A stretch of DNA of 40,779 nucleotides from Oxalobacteraceae bacterium UBA4003 (lineage in GTDB: Bacteria; Pseudomonadota; Gammaproteobacteria; Burkholderiales; Burkholderiaceae_D). A program made the translations under genes and the position numbers. Below, one piece after another: positions 1-7,085 of the stretch (position 1 is its first letter; every line of letters begins with the position of its first letter). Where the stretch lies: positions 634 through 41,412 of the forward strand of contig DGBN01000060.1 in NCBI GenBank assembly GCA_002384815.1, read 5' to 3'. The notes beneath the pieces are model-generated. The model worked only from the letters and a program-made list of their open reading frames with translations, was not told where the DNA came from and ran no database searches.

Positions 1-1005
1 GCCGACTTTCCTGATCTCGTGATAAGCGTCATACAAGGCCGGGCGCATCAGGTCATTCATCGCGGCATCCACAATGGCGAAGTTTTTTTCTTCGCCGGGC
101 TTGGTCACCATCACGCGCGTCAATAACAAACCCGCATTGCCCACGAGCGAGCGGCCGGGTTCGAGAATGATGTGTTCCTTGCGTCCGGCGAGCTTCTCCA
201 GAATCGGCGCGAGATAATCCGCGACGGCAGGCGCGGGCTCGTCGCTGCGGTATTGAATGCCCATGCCGCCGCCAATATCAATGTGCGCGAGCGGAATGTT
301 TGCTCGCGCGAGTTGATCCACCAGGGCCAGCACTTTATCCACCGCTTCGGCCGCAGGCGCCGGGTCAAGCAGTTGCGAGCCGATGTGGCAGTCGATGCCT
401 TTCACCGCCAGATGCGGGAGGGATGCGGCGTACTGGTACAGCGCGAAGGCGGCGTCAATCGCGATGCCGAATTTCGCGCTTTTCAAGCCTGTGGAAATAT
501 ACGGGTGGGTTTTCGGGTCAACGTCGGGATTCACGCGCAGGGAGATTGGCGCGCGGGTGTCGAGTTCTCTGGCGACGGCATTGAGCTGGTCCAGCTCGCT
601 GGCCGATTCGACATTAAAACAATGAATGCCTGCGCTGAGCGCCGCGCGCATTTCTGCGCGTGATTTGCCCACGCCGGAAAACACGATTTTCTCCGCATGG
701 CCGCCAGCGGCCAGGACGCGCGCCAGCTCACCGCCGGAAACAATGTCGAAACCCGCGCCAAGATGGGCGAACAGGTTCAGGATCGCCAAGTTGGCATTGG
801 CTTTGACGGCGTAGCAGATCAACGAGCGCCCGCCCATGCCATGCGTCACCAGCGTGCTGCGGTAAGCGGCATAAGCGGCAACCAGCGCAGCGCGGGAATA
901 GACGTAGCAGGGCGTGTTAAATTCAGCCGCAATGTCGGCCAACGCAACGCCCTCGACGGTGGCGCTGGAGTGTGATGAGTCAGGCTGTGAAGTGATTAAA
1001 TGCAT
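1..1005 (-). CDS. lysA: Diaminopimelate decarboxylase LysA (N-terminal 335 residues; 3' end outside window)
   Basis: This is the PLP-dependent enzyme that decarboxylates meso-diaminopimelate to L-lysine, the last step of lysine synthesis in the cytoplasm. Reading the minus strand from the ATG at 1005 gives an open frame to the window edge. It starts MHLITSQPDSS and carries the fold type III landmarks in order: YAVKAN with the PLP-binding Lys, HIGSQ, the glycine-rich GGGMGIQY that binds the phosphate, EPGRS, and DAAMNDLMRPALY. The C-terminal catalytic Cys motif lies beyond the window. The gene follows lptM by 63 bases on the same strand, the usual lptM-lysA pair of Burkholderiales. Identity is secure; only the end is missing. 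Confidence 0.96.
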   Translation of the reverse strand, partial: MHLITSQPDSSHSSATVEGVALADIAAEFNTPCYVYSRAALVAAYAAYRSTLVTHGMGGRSLICYAVKANANLAILNLFAHLGAGFDIVSGGELARVLAAGGHAEKIVFSGVGKSRAEMRAALSAGIHCFNVESASELDQLNAVARELDTRAPISLRVNPDVDPKTHPYISTGLKSAKFGIAIDAAFALYQYAASLPHLAVKGIDCHIGSQLLDPAPAAEAVDKVLALVDQLARANIPLAHIDIGGGMGIQYRSDEPAPAVADYLAPILEKLAGRKEHIILEPGRSLVGNAGLLLTRVMVTKPGEEKNFAIVDAAMNDLMRPALYDAYHEIRKVG

Positions 1006-1068
1006 GATGGGAATAAGGGGCTTGGGTGAGGTTACAGGCGGTTTGCCGGGTTGTTCAGCGCGGTGTCG

Positions 1069-1185
1069 TTAACGTGAAAGGCTTTGGGCAGGCGCGCTAT
1101 GTGCGTTAGCGGGTAGCTGCAGGGGCGTTTTTGTGCCGCAGGCCGAAATAAGGATCAGCACGACAAGAGCAGGTAGGGTACGCAT
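1069..1185 (-). CDS. lptM: Small outer-membrane lipoprotein LptM (YifL-like), 38 aa
   Basis: This short gene encodes MRTLPALVVLILISACGTK followed by TPLQLP, 38 residues in all. A type II signal peptide ends in a lipobox (ISAC), so Cys16 should be lipidated. The block after the Cys (CGTKTPLQLP) matches the conserved CGxKGPLxLP signature of LptM/YifL, which assists maturation of the LptDE lipopolysaccharide translocon. Its place directly upstream of lysA and divergent from cyaY is the standard Burkholderiales arrangement. The initiating ATG has only a weak AAGCC upstream. The tail after the conserved block is variable, as is usual in this family. Function is assigned by signature and context. 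Confidence 0.82.
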   Translation of the reverse strand: MRTLPALVVLILISACGTKTPLQLPANAHSAPAQSLSR

Positions 1186-1234
1186 AGGCTTGGCGTTATA
1201 ACGGTTTAACGATGGATAAGGATGGTAGCACGCG

Positions 1235-1564
1235 ATGGATGAGCAAACATTTATACAGTTGGCAGATCAAGAGCTGGCACGCATTGAGGCCGCCTTGGAT
1301 AAGGCCGGCGAGGCGGGCGGGGCGGATTTTGACGTCGAGACCAAGCCCGGCGGCGTGATTGAAGTTGAGTGCGGAAATGGCTCGAAAATCATTATCAATC
1401 GGCATGTCGCGGCACGTGAGATCTGGGTGGCGGCAAAGTCGGGCGGTTATCACTTCCGCCTGCAAAATGATGCTTGGGTGGCAACGCGTGACGATGAAAC
1501 CCTCTGGCTCGCCATTCAACGCGTGTTGTCAGAACAAACTGGGGAGCAGGTGCGCTTTTCCTAG
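1235..1564 (+). CDS. cyaY: Iron-sulfur cluster assembly protein CyaY (bacterial frataxin)
   Basis: This 109-residue acidic protein has frataxin-family features: an acidic N-terminal helix, a beta-sheet core with GGVIEVECGNGSKIIINRH, the EIWVAAKSGGYHFR strand pair, and a C-terminal helix. The length is typical for bacterial CyaY. Frataxins bind iron and modulate cysteine desulfurase IscS during Fe-S cluster assembly in the cytoplasm. The ATG is preceded by AAGGA at 1218-1222. The gene diverges from lptM across a 49-base gap and converges on mrcA with a 25-base gap. Confidence 0.93.
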   Translation: MDEQTFIQLADQELARIEAALDKAGEAGGADFDVETKPGGVIEVECGNGSKIIINRHVAAREIWVAAKSGGYHFRLQNDAWVATRDDETLWLAIQRVLSEQTGEQVRFS

Positions 1565-1573
1565 TCGGCTTTC

Positions 1574-1590
1574 GGTGCCTGGCGCCTTTT
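1574..1590 (+). terminator. Weak rho-independent-like terminator after cyaY
   Basis: GGTGC-CTG-GCGCC can form a 5-bp stem (one G-U pair) with a 3-base loop, followed by TTTT. It begins 9 bases after the cyaY stop and touches the 3' end of the convergent mrcA gene. The stem and U-run are short, so activity is uncertain. Confidence 0.38.
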
Positions 1591-4001
1591 CAGTGCGCTT
1601 TGGGCGGCGCTTGAGTTGGTGAAGGGGGCGTGATGGGCTTTGGCTTCGCAACTTCCACGGGGGCAGGCGTTTGCTGCACTTCTTTGGCTTGGCTGCCTGC
1701 GTCATCCGCTGGCGCGGCAGGCAGTTGCTCGCTATAAATCATTTCGCTCGTGGTGTTGCCTGCGGGGTCGCGTGCTGTAATCGCTACCATGCCCTCTGGC
1801 ACATCTTGCCAGCTCTCCGGTACACCGGCCAGCGCCTTTTCCATATAGCCAATCCAGATGGGCAAGGCCGCAGTTCCGCCGGTTTCTCCGCTACCGAGCC
1901 GTCGTGGGATGTCAAAGCCTATCCAGGCAATGCCCACAACGGTGGGTTGATAGCCGCAGAACCACGCATCAATGTAATCGTTCGTCGTGCCTGTTTTGCC
2001 TGCCAGGTCGCTGCGTTTCAGGGCTGCCGCCGCACGTGTTGCCGTACCGCGGCGCACGACGTCATGCATCATGCTGTCCATGAGCCATGCGTTCCGTGGG
2101 TCAATGGCGCGGATGGATTCATCCCCTGCCATGAGGGCTTGGGTCGTCGCAAGGACATTGCCATGGTTGTCCTGGATTTGGCGCACGACGTAAGGCGTGA
2201 TGCGATAACCGCCGTTGGCAAAGACGGAATAGGCGGTCAATTGTTGCCACGGCGTGACCATGCCTGCGCCCAGCGCCATAGTCAGGTAAGGCGGATGCTT
2301 GTCAGCGTCAAAGCCAAAGCGGGTGACGTAGTCTTGCGCATAGCTGGCGCCAATGGCGCGCAATAGCCGGATCGAGACCATGTTTTTTGATTTCGCCAGC
2401 GCTGTGCGCAAGGTCATGGGGCCTTCGTATTTGCCGTCATAGTTTTTGGGTTCCCAAACCTGGGAGCCGGTTTCATTGGCCGAGAAAGAGATGGGTTCAT
2501 CCGGCAGGACGGAATTGGGCGAAAACCCCTTTTCTAATGCAGCGGAATAAATGAAAGGCTTAAAACTTGATCCTGGCTGGCGCCAGGCTTGGGTGACGTG
2601 ATTGAACTTGTTCTGGTTAAAGTCAAAGCCGCCAACCAGGGCGCGAACCGCGCCGTCAATGGGACTGGCGGCTACAAATGCGGCTTGCACGTCAGGAAGT
2701 TGCAAAATTTGCCAGGCATTATCATTTTTTTGCACGCGAATGACGGCGCCACGGCGAATGCGCTTATTGGGCGGCGCTTTATCGTTCAGCATGTGCGCGG
2801 CAAATTTCAGCCCTTCGCCTTGAACCGTTACAATTTCGCCATTGCGCAAAATGGCACGGACGCTTTGTGGCGTTGCGGAAAGGACGATGGCTGGCAGCAG
2901 GTCGTCGTAGCTGACAAATTCATCGAGCAAGTCTTCGACGGCTTCGTCTTGTTCTGGCGCAATGGCGGCGAGATCGACATAGGTTTCCGCGCCACGATAG
3001 CCATGGCGGCGATCATAGGCCAGCACATTTTTGCGCAGGCTGCGGTAGGCCGCGAGTTGGTCGCTGCGCGTGATGGTGGTAATGACGCGATAACCATGGG
3101 TGTAAATGTCGTCAGAGAAACGCTCGGCGGCAATCTGCCGTGCCATTTCCGCAACGTAATCAGCGCGCACGCTAAATTCAGTCGGGTTGCGTTTGATTTT
3201 CAAGACGCTTTCCAATGCTTCTTTTTGCTGCGCCGGGGTGATAAAGCCCAGTTCAGCCATGCGCCGCAATACATATTGCTGGCGCAATTTGGCGCGCTTG
3301 GGGTTGCTCACCGGGTTATAGGCAGAAGGCGCTTTGGGCAGGCCGCCCAGCATGGCCGCTTCAGCAATGGTGATCTCATTGAGTGATTTGCCGAAATAAA
3401 TTTGTGCGGCAGAAGAAAAGCCGTAGGCACGTTGCCCCAGGTAAATCTGGTTGATGTAAAGCTGAAAAATTTCATCCTTGGTCAAACTGTGTTCAATCTT
3501 GATCGCCAAGAGCGCTTCATACAGTTTTCGGGTGAGCGTTTTTTCACTGGACAGGAAGAAGTTGCGTGCGACCTGCATGGTGAGGGTTGAGGCGCCCTGG
3601 CGTTTTCCGCCGCTGACGATGTTGGCGGCCGCGGCGCGCAGGATGCCGATGGTATCAATGCCGGGATGTTGGTAAAAACGCTCATCTTCGGCAGCCAAAA
3701 TCGCTTGCTTCATGATGGCAGGAACTGCTTCAATGCGCACGAAATCGCGTCTTTCCTCGCCAAATTCGCCGATTAAAAAACCATCACTGGAATAGATGCG
3801 CAGCGGAATTTTTGGGCGGTAGTCTGTGACGGCCTCCAGCGAGGGCAGGCGCGGATAAGCCAGGATGATCACGATGCCGATGAGGGCGACGAGACTGAGT
3901 GCGGCGCCAAGGATGAATAGCACGACGCGAATTGTCCAGTGGCCAAAAGAAAGGGCGGGTAGATGTTTCAAGATGTTGGGAGCCAATGCGGTTATTTGCA
4001 A
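1590..4001 (-). CDS. mrcA: Penicillin-binding protein 1A (bifunctional peptidoglycan synthase)
   Basis: This 803-residue class A PBP polymerises and crosslinks peptidoglycan at the outer face of the inner membrane. An N-terminal membrane anchor lies at about residues 25-48. The GT51 glycosyltransferase domain shows EDERFYQHPGID (catalytic Glu105), QGASTLTMQVARN and the TKDEI...YLGQRAYG block. The transpeptidase domain has SSFK (Ser478, Lys481), SKN (538-540) and KTG (669-671). A PBP1A-type insert separates the domains, and the last 45 residues are Pro/Ala-rich. Divergence from pilMNOPQ is the classical ponA-pil arrangement. The start is uncertain: the most 5' in-frame start is TTG at 4001, only about 11 bases from the predicted transcription start, with no Shine-Dalgarno; TTG at 3971 is an alternative. 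Confidence 0.96.
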   Translation of the reverse strand: MQITALAPNILKHLPALSFGHWTIRVVLFILGAALSLVALIGIVIILAYPRLPSLEAVTDYRPKIPLRIYSSDGFLIGEFGEERRDFVRIEAVPAIMKQAILAAEDERFYQHPGIDTIGILRAAAANIVSGGKRQGASTLTMQVARNFFLSSEKTLTRKLYEALLAIKIEHSLTKDEIFQLYINQIYLGQRAYGFSSAAQIYFGKSLNEITIAEAAMLGGLPKAPSAYNPVSNPKRAKLRQQYVLRRMAELGFITPAQQKEALESVLKIKRNPTEFSVRADYVAEMARQIAAERFSDDIYTHGYRVITTITRSDQLAAYRSLRKNVLAYDRRHGYRGAETYVDLAAIAPEQDEAVEDLLDEFVSYDDLLPAIVLSATPQSVRAILRNGEIVTVQGEGLKFAAHMLNDKAPPNKRIRRGAVIRVQKNDNAWQILQLPDVQAAFVAASPIDGAVRALVGGFDFNQNKFNHVTQAWRQPGSSFKPFIYSAALEKGFSPNSVLPDEPISFSANETGSQVWEPKNYDGKYEGPMTLRTALAKSKNMVSIRLLRAIGASYAQDYVTRFGFDADKHPPYLTMALGAGMVTPWQQLTAYSVFANGGYRITPYVVRQIQDNHGNVLATTQALMAGDESIRAIDPRNAWLMDSMMHDVVRRGTATRAAAALKRSDLAGKTGTTNDYIDAWFCGYQPTVVGIAWIGFDIPRRLGSGETGGTAALPIWIGYMEKALAGVPESWQDVPEGMVAITARDPAGNTTSEMIYSEQLPAAPADDAGSQAKEVQQTPAPVEVAKPKPITPPSPTQAPPKAH

Positions 4002-4018
4002 AAGAATGAGCGTAATAC

Positions 4019-4045
4019 ATTATAGTCACGCAAGAAAATGCTCAA
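4019..4045 (-). promoter_or_regulatory. Predicted sigma-70 promoter for mrcA
   Basis: On the minus strand a perfect TATAAT (4019-4024) lies 15 bases downstream of TTGAGC (4040-4045, 4 of 6 consensus). The short spacer weakens the call. Predicted transcription would start near 4012, just upstream of the TTG at 4001. Confidence 0.5.
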
Positions 4046-4072
4046 AGCGCCAAGGATGGTGCAATATTTTTC

Positions 4073-4101
4073 TTTACACTGCGAATAGTTGCTGCTAGGA
4101 T
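4073..4101 (+). promoter_or_regulatory. Predicted sigma-70 promoter for pilMNOPQ
   Basis: TTTACA (4073-4078, 5 of 6) and TAGGAT (4096-4101, 4 of 6) are separated by an optimal 17-base spacer. This gives a leader of roughly 45 bases to the chosen pilM start. It sits back to back with the mrcA promoter in the 153-base divergent region. Confidence 0.55.
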
Positions 4102-4154
4102 TTAAAGTAGTTTGTTCGAATTTCTCTCAGGGCTATATTTTTAAAGGAAAAGTT

Positions 4155-5243
4155 TTGCAGATAGATATTTCTTCGCTGAAAACTATTTTCAATCCAAAGT
4201 TGCGCCCGTTGGTTGGTGTTGATATTGGTTCTACCTCAATTCGTATGGTTGAACTGGTCGATATGGGCAAGGGGGTGCCCAGGATAGAGCGGTACGCCAT
4301 AGAGCCTTTGCCAAGAGGCGCCGTTGTTGATGGCAATATGTCCGGATTGGATGAGATTGTCGAGTCCATGCAGCGATGCTGGCGCAAGCTGGGTACGCGT
4401 ACGCGTAATGTTGCCCTGGCTTTGCCTACGGCGGCGGTGATCACCAAAAAAATCACGCTCCCCGCCAATTTGCGCGAGCAGGAAATGGAAATCCAGGTGG
4501 AGTCTGAGGCGAATCAGTATCTTCCTTTTGCGCTCGAAGAAGTCAATCTGGATTTTCAGGTGATGGGCCCGTCTCCGACGGATCCTGAGCACGTCGAGGT
4601 TTTGTTGGCGGCATCGCGCAAGGAGCGCATTGATGACCGTGTTGCCGTGGCCGAGATGGCTGGCTTAAAGCCGGTGGTGATGGATATGGAGGCGTATGCC
4701 ATACAGGCAGCTTATGAGCTGGTTTTAAAGCACCTGCCGCAGCAAGGGCTGGGGCAGGTGATTGCGCTGATTGATGTGGGCTCCGATGTGACCAAGGTGA
4801 CCATGACGCACAATGGCCAGCAGCTCTATGCGCGTGAGCAGGCGTTTGGCGGTGCGCAGTTAACGGACAGCATTGCACGTGTTTATGGGGTCAGCCCCGA
4901 TGAGGCGGAGAAGATGAAGTGTTCGGGCGCGCATCCCGATAACTACGAAGCCGAAGTTTTGCATCCCTTCGTAGCCAATATGGCCGAGGAAGCTGCGCGG
5001 GCCCTGCAGTTTTTTTTCTCGTCCACGCCGCACAACGAAGTTCATCACATTATTCTGGCGGGCGGTTCGGTTCTTGTGCCCGGCGCGGCAGAGGCCGTGC
5101 GGCTGCAAACGGGTGTTAACACCTTGCTGGCTGATCCGTTTGCAGGCATGGCGATCGCACCGGGCGTTAAAGCTCGGCAGTTGGCGATGGATGCACCTTC
5201 GCTTTTGGTTGCATGCGGTTTGGCGTTGAGAAAGTTTGACTGA
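4155..5243 (+). CDS. pilM: Type IV pilus inner-membrane assembly protein PilM
   Basis: PilM is an actin-like (FtsA-fold) cytoplasmic protein that binds the PilN N-terminus and anchors the type IV pilus alignment complex. The sequence has LVGVDIGSTSIRMVEL near the N-terminus, a second phosphate-loop-like IDVGSDVTKVTM, and LAGGSVLVPG near the C-terminus, all typical of the fold. I chose TTG at 4155 because AAAGGAAA (4143-4150) is correctly spaced before it and the resulting MQIDISSLKTIF start matches the family. The open frame extends upstream to 4089 without such a site. At 362 aa the length is normal. The stop overlaps the pilN ATG by one base. An 8-T run lies in frame at 5010-5017. Confidence 0.94.
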   Translation: MQIDISSLKTIFNPKLRPLVGVDIGSTSIRMVELVDMGKGVPRIERYAIEPLPRGAVVDGNMSGLDEIVESMQRCWRKLGTRTRNVALALPTAAVITKKITLPANLREQEMEIQVESEANQYLPFALEEVNLDFQVMGPSPTDPEHVEVLLAASRKERIDDRVAVAEMAGLKPVVMDMEAYAIQAAYELVLKHLPQQGLGQVIALIDVGSDVTKVTMTHNGQQLYAREQAFGGAQLTDSIARVYGVSPDEAEKMKCSGAHPDNYEAEVLHPFVANMAEEAARALQFFFSSTPHNEVHHIILAGGSVLVPGAAEAVRLQTGVNTLLADPFAGMAIAPGVKARQLAMDAPSLLVACGLALRKFD

Positions 5244-5824
5244 TGATCAAAATTAATCTTCTTCCCCATCGAGTGGAAGCCCGCAACGCAAGGCGCCAGC
5301 AGTTTTATGTGCTGCTGGGGCTAACTGCGCTGCTGGCGGCGACTGTCTGGTTTTTTGGGTTTGGTCTCATAAATCGCCAAATTGATGAGCAAATGGCCAA
5401 GAACGAGTTCCTTCAAGCCGAAATAGCCGTGCTGGATAAGGATATTGCCGAAATCAAAAAACTGAAAAGCCAAACAGATGCTCTCCTGGCCAGAAAGCGG
5501 GTGATTGAGGAATTACAGGCCAATCGAACCGAGATGGTGCATCTGTTTAACGAGCTTGCCAAACGCGTACCTGAAGGTATTTATCTGCGCACTTTGGTGC
5601 AAACGCAGCAAAAGCTCGCCCTCACCGGCGTTGCCCAGTCGAATGCGCGCATCACGACACTGATGAACAACCTGGATGAGTCCCCATTGCTGGAGAACTC
5701 GACGTTGATTGAGACCAGGGCCGAGGTTATCAATAACCGCCGCTTGAACGCGTTCAGCATCAATACCTTTATTACGCGCCAGTTAGATGAGGCTGACAAG
5801 TCCGCTAAAGGAGGCAGGAAATGA
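5243..5824 (+). CDS. pilN: Type IV pilus assembly protein PilN
   Basis: This 193-aa bitopic inner-membrane protein starts MIKINLLPHRVEAR, the conserved short cytoplasmic peptide that docks into PilM (INLLP motif). One transmembrane helix follows at about residues 21-43 (VLLGLTALLAATVWFFGFGL), then a coiled-coil stretch (about 45-100) and a small periplasmic ferredoxin-like domain. PilN pairs with PilO to link PilM to the PilP-PilQ periplasmic complex. Its start overlaps the pilM stop by one base and its end overlaps pilO by four (ATGA), indicating translational coupling. Confidence 0.95.
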   Translation: MIKINLLPHRVEARNARRQQFYVLLGLTALLAATVWFFGFGLINRQIDEQMAKNEFLQAEIAVLDKDIAEIKKLKSQTDALLARKRVIEELQANRTEMVHLFNELAKRVPEGIYLRTLVQTQQKLALTGVAQSNARITTLMNNLDESPLLENSTLIETRAEVINNRRLNAFSINTFITRQLDEADKSAKGGRK

Positions 5825-6552
5825 AGCTTCCATTTGGTTTGGCGTTGGGTCAGGAAAAGCATGCTAAACATACAGAAAAGCAGATGCCTGAAGTTAAAGT
5901 GGGGGCCAAGGCGCCTTTGATTGATTTTCACCAGTTGGCCGAGGATTTCAAAACCCTGGATCCGCAGGATCCGGGGTTGTGGCCGCTGGCGCCGCGCGTG
6001 GTTGTTTTGCTGGGGTTGTTTGTGCTGCTGGTGGCTGCGTCCTGGTGGTTTGGCTGGAGCGGCCAACTGGAAGCATTGGATGCCCAAAAGGCTCAGGAGT
6101 CGAGCTTAAGGGACGATTGGGTGGCCAAAAAAAGTCAATCAGTCAATCTTGAAGAATACCGTCGGCAACTCGCAGAGATCGACAGGTCATTCGGTGCGTT
6201 GCTCAAGCAGCTGCCTAATCGTTCCGAGATGGGTGACTTATTGGTTGATATCAATAAGGCCGCGCAAGGGCGGGGCCTGTCGGTTGAATTGTTCAAGCCG
6301 GGTGGCGAAGCGGTGAAAGAGTTTTATGCCGAGATGCCCATTACGTTAAATCTTATCGGCGGCTATCACGATATTGGTGCCTTTACGGGTGATATTGCCA
6401 AATTGCCACGTATCGTGACCTTGAATGACATTAACTTGGCTACGGGCACAAAGGATGGCGTCATGACTTTGAGGGCAACGGCAAAAACCTTTCGCTATCT
6501 TGATGACGCTGAGCTGGCAAATCAGAAAAAAGCGAATAAGGGAGGCAGGTAA
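5821..6552 (+). CDS. pilO: Type IV pilus assembly protein PilO
   Basis: This 243-aa inner-membrane protein has an N-terminal cytoplasmic segment (about 1-55), one transmembrane helix at about 58-78 (VVVLLGLFVLLVAASWWFGW), a coiled coil, and a periplasmic PilO domain with the family-typical segment LLKQLPNRSEMGDLLVDI. It heterodimerises with PilN in the alignment subcomplex of the type IV pilus machine. The ATG overlaps the pilN stop and follows GGAGGCAG. The stop TAA shares its last base with the pilP ATG. Confidence 0.95.
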   Translation: MKLPFGLALGQEKHAKHTEKQMPEVKVGAKAPLIDFHQLAEDFKTLDPQDPGLWPLAPRVVVLLGLFVLLVAASWWFGWSGQLEALDAQKAQESSLRDDWVAKKSQSVNLEEYRRQLAEIDRSFGALLKQLPNRSEMGDLLVDINKAAQGRGLSVELFKPGGEAVKEFYAEMPITLNLIGGYHDIGAFTGDIAKLPRIVTLNDINLATGTKDGVMTLRATAKTFRYLDDAELANQKKANKGGR

Positions 6553-7085
6553 TGGGGCTTGCTCTTAATCGGTTAATGGTGCTTTTTTCTAGTGGCCTGC
6601 TGTTGTCTGGTTGTGCTTCTGAAGACCATGAGGACATCAAGGCCTGGATGCAGGAGCAGTCCTCCACCATGCGTGGCAGGGTGTCGCGGCTGCCCGAAAT
6701 CAAGCCTTTTCCACCGGTGGCCTATGAAGCTGGGCTGATGCCATCGCCTTTTTCGGCAGCAAAAATTATGACCATCGATGCGGTGCTGGATAAATCGGCG
6801 CCAGACCGCAACCGCCCGCTCCAGCCACTCGAGAGTTTTCCTTTGGAGGACTTGAAAGTGGTCGGCGTGATTTTGTCTGGCAGCAAACCGTATGCGATTG
6901 TGCAAACGCCCCCGCCGAACAAGCCTAAGAGCGTTAGCGTGGGGGAATACGTGGGGCAAAGTTTTGGCAAGATCGTTGCGATCAATAAGGATGGCGTGAA
7001 AATTCGCGAAACGGTTCGGGATATCAATGGCGTTTGGGTTGAGCAAGAAAAAGTTCTATCCGTGCCAACAGAAGGGGGTTTTTGA
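6552..7085 (+). CDS. pilP: Type IV pilus lipoprotein PilP
   Basis: PilP is an inner-membrane lipoprotein bridging PilN/PilO to the secretin PilQ. The 177-residue product has a type II signal peptide ending in LLLSGC, placing the lipidated Cys at 21. A flexible Pro-rich region follows, then a C-terminal HR-type beta domain with LEDLKVVGVILSGSKPYAIV and a GEYVGQSFGKIVAI segment that contacts the N0/N1 region of PilQ. A good Shine-Dalgarno (GGGAGGCAG) ends pilO. The stop overlaps the pilQ ATG by one base. Confidence 0.95.
   Translation: MGLALNRLMVLFSSGLLLSGCASEDHEDIKAWMQEQSSTMRGRVSRLPEIKPFPPVAYEAGLMPSPFSAAKIMTIDAVLDKSAPDRNRPLQPLESFPLEDLKVVGVILSGSKPYAIVQTPPPNKPKSVSVGEYVGQSFGKIVAINKDGVKIRETVRDINGVWVEQEKVLSVPTEGGF

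Noticed and set aside
1186..1234. Divergent promoters between lptM and cyaY
   Set aside because: TATAAC-like -10 boxes can be read on both strands near 1195-1202, but no acceptable -35 exists at proper spacing.
2589..3386. Plus-strand ORF (265 codons) within mrcA
   Set aside because: It overlaps conserved PBP1A domains on the other strand and shows no family features.
5010..5017. 8-T run in pilM as a slippage site
   Set aside because: Eight T residues encoding Phe-Phe-Phe are common in such genes and less slippage-prone than the G tracts in pilQ; too weak to report as a finding.
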